Below are positions 1-7,695 of a stretch of 64,000 nucleotides of DNA, one piece after another. Both the position numbers and the translations under genes were made by a program. The notes under the pieces were generated by a model. That model ran no database searches, was not told the origin of the DNA, and saw only the letters and a program-made list of their open reading frames with translations. Source of the DNA: Paenibacillus sp. P25 (lineage in GTDB: Bacteria > Bacillota > Bacilli > Paenibacillales > NBRC-103111). Position 1 is the first letter of the stretch. Every line of letters begins with the position of its first letter. The stretch is from positions 7,288,501-7,352,500 of the forward strand of contig CP085629.1 in assembly GCA_024704175.1 (NCBI GenBank), in the 5' to 3' direction.

Positions 1-12
1 AAAAAGATGCTA

Positions 13-469
13 TCATTTTCCAATTTGTTTTTCCAGCTGCATTAAAAAATCTTTAATAAATTGAACCTTATCGGCTGGAGCATCCCCTAATACTTCCACA
101 ACCATTTTTTTGAATTGGTTCTGATAATCCAAATGGTGAGCGTATGCAATTTCACCTTTGGGGGGTTACCTGTAGAATCAACCTTGATTGGTTGCGGATA
201 TCCTTTTCTTTTGTGATTAGCCCTTTCTGTTCGAGTTTTTTCAGTACTTGGGATATTGCGCCCTTCGTAACTCCACAACGTTCAGCCAACGCTGTAATAT
301 GGATGCCTCTATGCTCTCTTATTTCATTAAGCGTATAGATCTCAGAATGAAATAAAGGCTCGCCAACACCATAATCTCTATTTTTTCTATCCTGTTTAGC
401 GAACGTTTTGAGCACATCCAAGAGGAGGTTGCCAATTTTCTCTTTTGAAAGTTCATCATTATTCATCAT
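13..469 (-). CDS. MarR-family transcriptional regulator (one frameshift)
   Basis: Winged-helix repressor of the MarR type. The helix-turn-helix region contains HITALAERCGVTKGAISQVL followed by a wing ending RNQSRLILQVTPKG. As given, the frame stops after QVTPQR. Removing one base from the run of six G at about 162-167 opens it through to KQIGK and a stop at 13-15, giving about 151 residues, normal for MarR. The start is one of two adjacent ATGs at 469/466; no strong ribosome site is visible. It is divergent from the PPOX flavoprotein gene, the usual arrangement of a MarR repressor with its target. The ligand is unknown. I infer a sequencing indel, but a true null allele cannot be excluded. 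Confidence 0.8.
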
Positions 470-477
470 AGAAGAAA

Positions 478-505
478 GTGTATAGCGCCTAAACACTATT
501 GTCAA
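478..505 (-). promoter_or_regulatory. marR promoter with operator palindrome
   Basis: On the minus strand TTGACA (500-505) lies upstream of a 19-bp imperfect palindrome GTGTTTAGGCGCTATACAC (478-496; 7 of 9 arm pairs match) that covers the expected -10 region just before the marR start. The position fits autorepression by the adjacent MarR protein (inference). Confidence 0.5.
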
Positions 506-658
506 ATGATTTTTTGAGTCGGATGCTTCAGTGTGCGAACGGGCGGGATAACGCAATATACATGTTACAGATTGTGGTAAAATATTGAAATAAACCAAGG
601 TTAATGAGTGCATCACGTCTGATGAAAAGTGTTTTTTTAAAAGGGGAGATCAGATCAT

Positions 659-1288
659 ATGAGTATTTTTGAAAATGTTATTTCAAGTGAAGATGAACTA
701 CGTTCTCTGTTAGGTTTCCCAAGCGAACTTGTACAAAATAAAGTCATTTCTCATTTAGACCAGCATTGCCTTGAATTTATCTCCAAGTCTCCATTTTTAG
801 TAATGGCTACTTCAGATAACCAAGGGATGTGTGATGTTTCCCCTCGAGGTGATGCCCCTGGTTTTGTAGAAGTTCTGGATGAAACCCATATACTTATTCC
901 AGAAAGACCAGGAAATCGAAAGTTAGATTCTTTGAGAAACATTTTATCAAACCCTAAAGTAGGGCTTGTTTTTATTATTCCAGGTTTAGAAGAAACATTA
1001 CGCATCAATGGGAATGCTTGCATCATTCGTGATGAAGATTTGTTAGAGCGGATGGAGGTTAACGGTAAAATACCTGTTGTAGGCATTGGGGTTGCAGTTG
1101 AAGAATGTTTCGTTCATTGTGCTAAAGCCTTTAAACGTTCAAATCTGTGGAATCCGCAAATGTGGTTGCATGAGGAAGGATTACCCAACATAGCAAAGAT
1201 GATAGCAGACCACGTAAAACTCCCTGGAATCGATGCTGAGAAAGTTGATAAAGCACTTCAAGATAGCTACTTAAATCGCTTATATTGA
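659..1288 (+). CDS. PPOX-class FMN-dependent flavoprotein (MSMEG_1061-like)
   Basis: A 209-residue pyridoxamine-5'-phosphate-oxidase-fold protein. An FMN-binding split-barrel region is visible from about residue 45: SPFLVMATSDNQGMCDVSPR, then the PERPGNRKLDSLRNIL segment and NPKVGLVFIIPG. The C-terminal SNLWNPQMW segment is typical of the MSMEG_1061-type PPOX subfamily. Substrates of this subfamily are mostly unknown. The ATG follows an AGGGGAG ribosome site. It is divergent from a MarR-family gene, suggesting regulated expression. The gene is intact. Confidence 0.85.
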   Translation: MSIFENVISSEDELRSLLGFPSELVQNKVISHLDQHCLEFISKSPFLVMATSDNQGMCDVSPRGDAPGFVEVLDETHILIPERPGNRKLDSLRNILSNPKVGLVFIIPGLEETLRINGNACIIRDEDLLERMEVNGKIPVVGIGVAVEECFVHCAKAFKRSNLWNPQMWLHEEGLPNIAKMIADHVKLPGIDAEKVDKALQDSYLNRLY

Positions 1289-1382
1289 ACCGGATGCTTC
1301 GCACTTTCAATATTTCAAGAATATCAGTCTTCCAACCAACGCCCCAGAATGTTCGAAGATTTTGCATGGATTAATAATAAGC

Positions 1383-1410
1383 TTGATAAATAAAAAGAGT
1401 TGTGTATAAT
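1383..1410 (+). promoter_or_regulatory. Promoter of the guanidine riboswitch transcript
   Basis: TTGATA (1383-1388), a 16-bp spacer and a perfect TATAAT (1405-1410) lie about 30 bp upstream of the riboswitch aptamer, the right place for a sigma-A promoter driving it. Confidence 0.75.
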
Positions 1411-1437
1411 TTGAGTGAGAATTTGAATTAAAAATGT

Positions 1438-1570
1438 TATCTAGGGTTCCGCGATTGCTAAATCGGCTGGTCCGAGAGATAACTCACAACCGATAGGTTG
1501 TGTCACGGAGGGATAAAAGCCCGGGAGATGAACTGTTAACGACAGTTTGTTTCCTAGGCTTTTTTTATTT
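1438..1570 (+). promoter_or_regulatory. Guanidine-I riboswitch (ykkC class) with terminator
   Basis: The leader carries the hallmarks of the ykkC/guanidine-I class: CTAGGGTTCCG at 1441, GGTCCGAGAGAT at 1468-1479, and CACGGAGGGATAAAAGCCCG near 1504. The 5' strand CTAGG can pair with CCTAG at about 1553 to form P1. The same 3' strand can instead pair with AGCCCGGGA (1518-1526) to form a terminator hairpin followed by seven T (1517-1567). This is the expected mutually exclusive on/off switch. Known members sense guanidinium and control SMR exporters, carboxylases or ABC transporters. Here the exporter genes lie 2.2 kb downstream, cut off by an inserted ISL3 element that begins at 1571. Confidence 0.9.
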
Positions 1571-1621
1571 GGCTCTTCGTAAAACTGTGTTGAAATAGAT
1601 ACTTTGTTCAAACTATATAAA

Positions 1622-1663
1622 ATCGTAAAAGTGTGTTGAAATCACCTCCTAAAATAGTATAAT
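1622..1663 (+). promoter_or_regulatory. Subterminal repeat overlapping the element's internal promoter
   Basis: ATCGTAAAAGTGTGTTGAAA repeats the terminal repeat core in direct orientation. Its end forms the -35 box TTGAAA (1636-1641), followed after 16 bp by TATAAT (1658-1663) and the AAGGAGG site of the first passenger gene. Binding of transposase to this repeat could repress the promoter (inference). Confidence 0.6.
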
Positions 1664-1687
1664 AGTAATAAAAAGGAGGATGAAAAA

Positions 1688-2068
1688 ATGGTAAGAGATA
1701 TTAAGTTTCGTGGGTGGGATACCCTCCATAAAACCATGACCACTAACCTTCATGATGATTACATCATTGGTGAATGGGCAAGAGACCCTAGATTCGTTGT
1801 CTTGCAATACACAGGGCTCAAGGACAAACAAGGCGTTGAGATATATGAGGGAGATGTTGTTGAAGTTACCGAGATGCCTAACAGCCCTGACGAACGACAC
1901 TATGTTGCGGAAATCATTTATAAAGATGCTTGTTTTTTGATCAAAGAATCAGGCAAGAGCGAAATACCATTAAGAGAGATTACTTACGAGCCTTATTCTA
2001 ACGGGTATCATCCATTGACATGCTCAGTCATCGGAAACAAATACGAAAACCCAGAGTTGATAGCCTAA
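1688..2068 (+). CDS. YopX-family phage-like protein (IS passenger)
   Basis: A 126-residue protein with the YopX signature: IKFRGWDTLHKTM at the N-terminus, then QYTGLKDKQGVEIYEGDVVE and the C-terminal CSVIGNKYENPEL. YopX-like proteins are common in Gram-positive phages; their role is not established. A strong AAAAAGGAGG site precedes the ATG. The stop overlaps the next start as TAATG. It lies wholly inside the ISL3 element, upstream of the transposase, which is unusual cargo and suggests capture from a phage. Confidence 0.85.
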   Translation: MVRDIKFRGWDTLHKTMTTNLHDDYIIGEWARDPRFVVLQYTGLKDKQGVEIYEGDVVEVTEMPNSPDERHYVAEIIYKDACFLIKESGKSEIPLREITYEPYSNGYHPLTCSVIGNKYENPELIA

Positions 2069-2367
2069 TGAACATAATCAAACTACCAAAATATCCATGT
2101 TCCTTTTGCAAGAAGAATGAAGCTACTCAGCTATGTGATTTCGTTGTCGGTTATGCCTGGACCAGCATGAAGGATGAAAAGGGACGAATGATCGGTCGCT
2201 ATCATGAAACTTGTAATAATCAGATTTGTAAATCGTGTGCAACGAATCATGCAGGATATGACCTCTGCCCTTCGTGCAATGAGCTGTACAAATTGATACA
2301 GAAAAAACGCGATAGGCGTATAGGGAACTTCCTTATTGATTTAGTGTCTGGCAGGGTTTCGCAATGA
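2068..2367 (+). CDS. Small zinc-ribbon protein (IS passenger)
   Basis: A 99-residue basic protein of unknown function with paired cysteines: CSFCKKNEATQLC near the N-terminus, then CNNQICKSC and CPSC. This pattern suggests one or two zinc-binding knuckles. I start it at the ATG overlapping the YopX stop (TAATG) rather than at the earlier ATG at 2020, because the overlap implies translational coupling. Its own stop overlaps the transposase start by ATGA. The three-gene overlap suggests one co-translated unit, so this protein may act with the transposase or be phage-derived (inference). Confidence 0.7.
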   Translation: MNIIKLPKYPCSFCKKNEATQLCDFVVGYAWTSMKDEKGRMIGRYHETCNNQICKSCATNHAGYDLCPSCNELYKLIQKKRDRRIGNFLIDLVSGRVSQ

Positions 2368-3673
2368 ACATACTGAACATCCCTTCACTGAAAGTCACCA
2401 AAACAGAGCTAAAAGATCATGGCTACGAAATATGGGCAGAGGTTGCGTATCCTCCAGACTTCTGCCCTAATTGTGGCTCCATGGAAGCGAAGTTCTCTAA
2501 GTTCGGAACCAAGCGGCAGTTATTCATGGATTTGCCTATGCACGGAAAGCGGGTAGGTATCATCATTAACCGCCAGCGTTATTTGTGCAAAAACTGTGGA
2601 TCAACCTTCCGTGAGATCCTCTGGGACATCGACGACGACCATATGTGTACCGTTCGCTTTACCGAGTACGTTCAAGAGCAATCGTTAAGGCGTACATTCA
2701 CCAGCATTGCAGATGAACTTGGAATAAGTGAAGGTACTGTGCGAAACATCTTCAACAAGTACATTGACTTCCTTGAAACATCTCATCAGTTTGTTACGCC
2801 AAGATGGTTGGGTATCGATGAAATCCATATACTCGGCAAACCCAGAGGCGTAATCGCCAATGTAGAAGAGAACGTCTTAGTTGATCTTCTGGTGGACCGC
2901 AATAAAGAGACCATTATACGCTATTTAAGCCATCTGCCTGACCGCGTAGGCGTTGAAATCGTCACGATGGATATGTGGCAACCTTACCGCGATGCAGTCC
3001 GCCAGACGCTTCCCAATGCCGTTATTGTCGTCGATAAGTTTCATGTCGTTCGAATGGCTAATCAAGCAGTCGAAACGATCCGCAAGAACATTCGCAAAGA
3101 ACTGGATGCAAAGCAACGCAGGCAGTTAAAGAATGACCGATTCTTGATGCTCAAACGCCGCAAGGACTTAACTCCAATGGAACAGATGATCCTTGAGACC
3201 TGGACGCTTAATTTCCCCGTCTCAAGCAAGCCTACGAGCTTAAAGAAGCGTTCTATGAGATATGGGATGCATCCGACGCAAAGGAAGCACAAGAGCGTTA
3301 CATAGCTTGGCAAGCATCCATTCCAGATGGAATGAAATCGGCATTTAGCGACATTATGAAGGCTTATAGCAACTGGCATCATGAGATCAATAACTACTTC
3401 ACGCATAGGGTTACAAACGCCTATACAGAATCCATAAACGGCTTAACACGGGTGGTGAACCGTATGGGACGTGGTTACTCCTTCAAAGCTCTAAGAGCCA
3501 AAATGCTGTATTCAGAAGGATTACACAAAAAAGCCAAAGTCAACTACAAGAAATCAATTGAACTGATGTACAGCATGTTGGGCAATTCGTTTAAGGAGAA
3601 TGAGGAGCAAACCGTCATCCTTGGTGCGGACATTTCAATCCTCACCAAACGTATCGAAGAGGGGTCGTTATGA
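2364..3673 (+). CDS. ISL3-family transposase (one frameshift)
   Basis: DDE transposase of about 436 residues after repair. The N-terminal zinc ribbon shows CPNCGS...CKNCGS, followed by a helix-turn-helix around SIADELGISEGTVRNIFNKY. The catalytic core has D in WLGIDEIHILGKPRG, D in IVTMDMWQPY and E in VTNAYTESING, the ISL3 order. The frame breaks at about 3212-3215 in a run of four C; adding one C joins the two parts as NFPRLKQAYELKEAF. Whether the element is active depends on whether that shift is real. Confidence 0.9.
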
Positions 3674-3681
3674 CCCTTTTT
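3661..3681 (+). terminator. Terminator overlapping the transposase stop codon
   Basis: GGGTC-GTTAT-GACCC followed by five T; the hairpin includes the transposase stop codon and abuts the right inverted repeat. It lies between the guanidine riboswitch and the exporter genes, so it would also reduce read-through from the riboswitch promoter. Confidence 0.7.
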
Positions 3682-3768
3682 CAATACACTTTTACGAATA
3701 CCCTTTTATTTTTGCTGCATTTGGAATGACTAAGTGCAGCGTAATTTTAAAGAGGAGAGTGAAAAGAA

Positions 3769-4104
3769 ATGAACAAAACTTGGTTGTCCGTAATTATTGC
3801 TGCTTTATTTGAGGTGGGATGGGTCATTGGATTGAAACATGCAAATGGGTTTATGGAATGGGGAGCTACAACGATTGCTATTATTGTAAGTTTCATAATG
3901 ATGATTATGGCTTCTCGCTCACTTCCTGTCGGTACGGTTTATGCTGTTTTTGTTGGCCTGGGTACAGCCGGTACAGTATTAGCGGACATCATTTTGTTCG
4001 CCGCTCCAGTTCAAATAGGCAAGATGGTGCTTATCGGTACTCTGTTATTGGGTGTTATGGGGCTAAAAATGTTAAGCCAAGATAAGAAAAAAGAGGTGGC
4101 GTAA
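3769..4104 (+). CDS. ykkC: SMR guanidinium exporter subunit (YkkC/GdnC-like)
   Basis: A 111-residue four-helix small multidrug resistance protein. The conserved substrate and proton-coupling glutamate is E15 in ALFEVGWVIGLKHANG. The second half has SLPVGTVYAVFVGLGTAG, typical of the SMR/Gdx group. A GAGGAG site precedes the ATG. Paired SMR genes after a guanidine-I riboswitch form heteromeric guanidinium exporters. Here the riboswitch (1438-1570) is separated by the ISL3 element, and the partner gene by an IS3 element. The gene is intact, but its present promoter is unclear. Confidence 0.85.
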   Translation: MNKTWLSVIIAALFEVGWVIGLKHANGFMEWGATTIAIIVSFIMMIMASRSLPVGTVYAVFVGLGTAGTVLADIILFAAPVQIGKMVLIGTLLLGVMGLKMLSQDKKKEVA

Positions 4105-4113
4105 CATATGGAT

Positions 4114-5575
4114 TAAACTGGACCCCTTGTCAAGGACACTTGAAAAAGAGGATTAAGCAGCACTCAAGAGATGATTCCTGTATTGCACAGGAGTCATCTT
4201 TTTTAATCCCCATTGGTACCTGTAGTGGTTGTAGTAGCGAATGTATCGCTTAATTTCACGTTCTAACTCTGCGAGATTCTTGCAGTCCCGGCTTTTTACA
4301 TGGTCTTTCATATGACCGAAGAAAGATTCTTGAGGGGCATTATCCCAGCAGTTTCCTCGCCTGGACATGGATTGTCCGAGCCCTTTGGATTTTAATAGAT
4401 TCTGGTAGATAGGGCTGGTGTAGTGGTCGCCTTGATCGGAATGGATGAAGGCCTCCTTATGGAGCTTAAAACGCTTCTGTTTCATTAGCGGCTCCACGGT
4501 TTCAGTGGCCAGAGGCAGATGAAGGGTGGGGGATAGATTTTGAGCCAGAAGCTCACCTGTGGATGCATCCAGAATGGTCGAAAAATACGCCATCTGAGAA
4601 TTGCCGTACGGAAGGTATGTAATATCGGTTAGCAGTGCGAGGCCGGGAATGCCTTTCTTGAAATCCCTCTGCAGCATGTTTTCAAGTGTGCGGTGCTCTT
4701 GAGTAGCCTTGGCCATCCGGCGGTAAGGATTCGCTCTCCGATGCGGGCATACAAGGTTAAACTTGCGCATCAGTCTTCGAATCCGCTTCAGATTGTAAAC
4801 CGTATGGTACTCCTGCTCCAGGGTCATCTTAATGGACCGAGAGCCCTTCTTAAAGCCCCGCTTATGAAACGCCTTTTTGATCAGGTCGCCTGCCTTCTCG
4901 TCCGCCTGCTTACGCGCCAGTCGTTTGTCTGCGGAACGGAGGTAGTTATAATATCCCGAACGAGACACGCCAAGCAGGTCACAAAAATAACGTGTCATTC
5001 GCTCACGGCCATTCTTCACCACATGCCGGATCAGCTCAAAACACTCACTCGGGTTTAGGTCTTTTCCGTTTGCTAACAGCCTCCTTTCGTTCTTGTCTAA
5101 CTTTTTTACGTATGCCAGTTGCTCCTCCAGGAGCCTGATTTTGGCCTCCTGCTTCGCGATGATCTCCTCTTTGGACAAGGGGCGTTTTGAAGGACGCAGG
5201 GCGGCTTCCTTGCGCGAGTCCGCCAATCCGATGATACCGTCCTTCTCGTACGCTTTCTTCCACCGGTCGGCACATTGCTCCACCCGTTTCATTCCGAGCA
5301 TCTCTACATCGAATCCGTTCGCTTCGAAAATCTCCCTGGGTGTCCGGCCCAGTAAATATTGATCGATAAACAGACGCTTGAATTCATCGGCATAAGTGAT
5401 CGACTTCTCGCTTACCCGCAGAACATATGGGTTTGCTGATAATTGTTCCCGTTCGCTTGGATTAAAATGTTTCTTGCTCATTTTGCCCGCCCCCTATAGC
5501 TAATTCCAGTATACAAAAAGGCCCCCACAGCCTAAACACTTTTTTCAAAGTGTCTAGACTATGGGGACCAGTTTA
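4114..5575 (-). mobile_element. IS3-family insertion sequence
   Basis: A 1462-bp element. Its terminal inverted repeats begin TAAACTGGACCCC at the left end and TAAACTGGTCCCC (reverse complement) at the right; similarity continues into GACACTT-GAAAAA on both sides. A 3-bp direct duplication GAT flanks it (4111-4113 and 5576-5578). Removing the element and one GAT rejoins ATG-GAT-TGG-GTA, restoring the second exporter gene exactly. One long transposase gene fills the element on the minus strand, opposite to the exporter operon. Confidence 0.9.
4153..5481 (-). CDS. IS3-family transposase, single ORF
   Basis: A 442-residue transposase encoded in one frame, without the orfA/orfB -1 shift usual in IS3. 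The N-terminal half has a helix-turn-helix (LLGRTPREIFEANGF) and a basic coiled region LSKEEIIAKQEAKIRLLEEQ. An HTH_21-like segment follows with GYYNYLRSADKR. The rve integrase core has D in LLTDITYLPYGNSQM, D in FIHSDQGDHYTSPIYQ and E in CWDNAPQESFFGHMK. The frame is uninterrupted, so the element may be active. Confidence 0.92.
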   Translation of the reverse strand: MSKKHFNPSEREQLSANPYVLRVSEKSITYADEFKRLFIDQYLLGRTPREIFEANGFDVEMLGMKRVEQCADRWKKAYEKDGIIGLADSRKEAALRPSKRPLSKEEIIAKQEAKIRLLEEQLAYVKKLDKNERRLLANGKDLNPSECFELIRHVVKNGRERMTRYFCDLLGVSRSGYYNYLRSADKRLARKQADEKAGDLIKKAFHKRGFKKGSRSIKMTLEQEYHTVYNLKRIRRLMRKFNLVCPHRRANPYRRMAKATQEHRTLENMLQRDFKKGIPGLALLTDITYLPYGNSQMAYFSTILDASTGELLAQNLSPTLHLPLATETVEPLMKQKRFKLHKEAFIHSDQGDHYTSPIYQNLLKSKGLGQSMSRRGNCWDNAPQESFFGHMKDHVKSRDCKNLAELEREIKRYIRYYNHYRYQWGLKKMTPVQYRNHLLSAA

Positions 5576-5887
5576 GATTGGGTATTTCTTGTTTTAGCGG
5601 GGCTATTTGAAATGTTCGGAGTCCTAATGATTAATAAGTTGAACAAAGATCGTAACGCAGCATCGCTCCTCCTATTGCTTACAGGCTTTGGATCAAGCTT
5701 TTTGTTCTTGTCTTTAGCAATGAAAACCCTGCCGATGGGAACCGCATATGCCGTATGGACAGGAATAGGAGCATCAGGAGGAGCTATTCTCGGAATGATC
5801 TTTTATGGCGAACCAAGAAATATCCTTAGAATTGTATTTATTGCCATGGTGCTTGGATCTGCTGTTGGCTTGAAGCTAATCAGCTAA
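5561..5887 (+). CDS. ykkD: SMR guanidinium exporter subunit (YkkD/GdnD-like) with IS-derived start
   Basis: Small multidrug resistance protein, 108 residues. Four hydrophobic helices are present; the conserved glutamate is in AGLFEMFGVLMINKLN and the second half has TLPMGTAYAVWTGIGASGGA. The native start was the ATG at 4108-4110 with a GAGGTGG site overlapping the end of ykkC. IS3 inserted after codon 2. The present ORF begins at an ATG inside the IS right repeat, giving MGTSL in front of DWVFL in frame. No convincing ribosome site precedes this ATG, so translation may be weak. Function by family and context: guanidinium export together with the YkkC-like subunit. Confidence 0.82.
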   Translation: MGTSLDWVFLVLAGLFEMFGVLMINKLNKDRNAASLLLLLTGFGSSFLFLSLAMKTLPMGTAYAVWTGIGASGGAILGMIFYGEPRNILRIVFIAMVLGSAVGLKLIS

Positions 5888-6540
5888 ATTTTTATCTTTA
5901 TCATAATTTGGTGAGATGCTAGAGTGTGTTAATATGCGTCCAAATGCTTTTTTGGTAAGCGGCATAAAGCAATTAAGTATTAGCCCCCTAAACAAACGGT
6001 TAGTAAAGTTCCAACGCCGATAGGTCCATTTAAAATCAATGCCATGATCAAGAATACGAGGTAAATGAAGGTTCTTGAAATAAATAAATTGGTTCCGGTT
6101 AATTCTTGGATGATTAATGTTAATCGGTCAATTGGAATCGGTGCAACATTTGTGTGTAAGTATGTGGAGGTCCCTAATCCTATAACAACTAAACCGATCC
6201 CGAAGCAAACAGCTTTGCTGTACCCTAATTCAGGCGTTATCCAATGGTGCAATAAGAAAAGCCACATATCAATGCCAATACCCGTAATAAATGCTGTTAA
6301 CAACCCCGAAACTTCGGGCTTTTGTCTTTTTAAAAGCGCATTACAACATATCAATATCAAAGCAATAATGATTTCCCAACTTCCCACAGTCAGCCCCACA
6401 TTTACGGACAATCCAACCAATAATGCATCAAAAGGTGAAGTTCCAAGGCCGGATTGTATCGTGAAAGAAATCCCAAGGGTTAGTATGATAATTCCTAGTA
6501 CATAAAACACATATTTCACTTTACTCAGCCTCTTTTTCAA
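5876..6540 (-). CDS. YczE/YyaS-family membrane protein (one frameshift)
   Basis: A five- to six-helix integral membrane protein of the YczE/YitT-like group, about 221 residues after repair. Recognisable segments are GLGTSPFDALLVGLS, GSWEIIIALILI, GTSTYLHTNVAPIPIDRL and GPIGVGTLLTVCLGG. In the given frame it stops right after that last motif. Adding one G to the run of five G at about 5984-5988 continues it as LILNCFMPLTKKAFGR to a stop at 5876-5878, overlapping the end of the convergent ykkD by 12 bp. The likely start is TTG at 6540. It is divergent from a MarR gene with shared operators. Confidence 0.75.
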
Positions 6541-6547
6541 TTTTTTA

Positions 6548-6606
6548 TTGCAAATACAACAAAATAAAGTTAAATTTAATGTATACCGTTTTTATTGCAT
6601 TTGCAA
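6548..6606. promoter_or_regulatory. Paired MarR operators between yczE-like and marR genes
   Basis: Two copies of the same dyad, TTGCAAATACAA (6548-6559) and TTGCATTTGCAA (6595-6606), lie 47 bp apart between divergent genes. Both have TTGCA...TGCAA arms, one with a mismatch, and each is followed by CAA. Likely binding sites for the adjacent MarR protein (inference). Confidence 0.55.
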
Positions 6607-6633
6607 CAAAAATGATGCGTTAAGGAGTAAAGG

Positions 6634-7086
6634 ATGAAGGAAATTCTTCGTGAAATTGGAATGATAGCGAGGGCATTGGATTCAATAAGCAATATCGAAT
6701 TTAAAGAATACGACCTTACCAAAGGGCAGTATTTGTACCTTGTGCGGATATGTGAAAACCCGGGAATCATTCAAGAAAAATTAGCTGAGATGATCAAAGT
6801 AGATAGAACAACCGCCGCTCGCGCTATAAAAAAACTTGAAATGAATGGTTTTATTGAAAAGAACGAGGATAACCATAACAAAAAAATTAAAAAGCTCTTT
6901 CCAACGGAGAAGGGGGAAATGGTTTATCCTTTTATAAAAAGGGAGAACGATCATTCCAATAGGGTCGCACTATCCGGACTCTCCGAAAGCGAAGTGGAAA
7001 CGATTTTCAACCTGCTGCAAAGAGTCCGAAGAAATGTGGAAAAAGACTGGGAATTTGTAAAAAAGGGAAACAAGAGAAATTATTGA
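6634..7086 (+). CDS. MarR-family transcriptional regulator
   Basis: A 150-residue MarR repressor. The winged helix spans about residues 30-90: ENPGIIQEKLAEMIKVDR, TTAARAIKKLEMNGFIEKN, then the wing DNHNKKIKKLFPTEKG. A GGAGTAAAGG region precedes the ATG. It is divergent from the YczE-like gene and followed after 22 bp by a GNAT gene, so it probably controls one or both. The gene is intact. Confidence 0.88.
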   Translation: MKEILREIGMIARALDSISNIEFKEYDLTKGQYLYLVRICENPGIIQEKLAEMIKVDRTTAARAIKKLEMNGFIEKNEDNHNKKIKKLFPTEKGEMVYPFIKRENDHSNRVALSGLSESEVETIFNLLQRVRRNVEKDWEFVKKGNKRNY

Positions 7087-7108
7087 TTCATTAAAGGAGA
7101 ACAAAAAA

Positions 7109-7695
7109 ATGACTATGAATATCAAAAGGTGCACGTTTGAAGATATAGGCTTGCTTCAAGAAATTAGTGTTGAAACATTTTATGAGACATTTAAGGATCA
7201 AAATTCTCCCGAAAATATGAATGCCTACCTGGAAAGGGCATTTAACCTAAAACAATTGGAAAAAGAATTATCCCATCCTTTTTCGCAATTCTTTTTGTTT
7301 ACTTTAATCATGAAGCCGCCGGATATTTAAAGGTCAACACCAATGACGCTCAGTCTGAAGAAATGGGTGATGAATCACTTGAAATTGAAAGGATTTATAT
7401 AAAAAGCAAATTTCAAAAACATGGCCTTGGCAAATATCTGCTGAACCAGGCTATGGAAATGGCGATGGAACTTGATAAAACGAAAGTTTGGTTAGGTGTA
7501 TGGGAGAAAAATGAGAATGCTATCGCTTTTTATAAGAAAATGGGTTTTGTTCAAACAGGAGCCCACGCTTTCTATATGGGTGATGAGGAACAAATGGATT
7601 TTATCATGACCCAAACCCTCACCCCTGCGCCGTTGGACGGACAACAACCTCGCTCACATCCACATCGGACGGCTGTTCGATCGCGAACGCAATAG
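7109..7695 (+). CDS. GNAT-family N-acetyltransferase (one frameshift, 3' end fused into neighbour)
   Basis: Acetyl-CoA-dependent acetyltransferase. The N-terminal part ends at a stop at 7330. Adding one T to the run of five T at about 7292-7296 gives FSQFFFVYFNHEAAGYLKVN and joins the acetyl-CoA core IERIYIKSKFQKHGLGKYLL and the C-terminal AIAFYKKMGFVQTGAHAFYM. The family would normally end near DFIMTQTL at about 7615. Here the frame runs on 80 bp into the 3' end of the convergent SDR gene, at the point where base composition rises sharply. The original stop may have been lost at a recombination junction. Confidence 0.78.

Larger units (their letters stand above)
1571..3703 (+). mobile_element. 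ISL3-family insertion element with two passenger genes
   Basis: A 2133-bp element. Terminal inverted repeats are at 1571-1596 (GGCTCTTCGTAAAACTGTG...) and 3678-3703 (reverse complement GGGTATTCGTAAAAGTGTA...), with about five mismatches in 26. It is bracketed by a perfect 8-bp duplication TTTTATTT (1563-1570 and 3704-3711), the size typical of ISL3. A second copy of the repeat lies inside the left end (1622-1642). Contents in order are a YopX-like gene, a cysteine-rich protein and the transposase, all overlapping and on the same strand. It sits between the guanidine riboswitch and the exporter genes, so it entered an existing riboswitch operon. Confidence 0.9.

Noticed and set aside
2020..2067. 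Upstream ATG as start of the zinc-ribbon gene
   Set aside because: It would overlap the YopX gene by 49 bp without a ribosome site; the TAATG junction at 2066-2070 is the better start.
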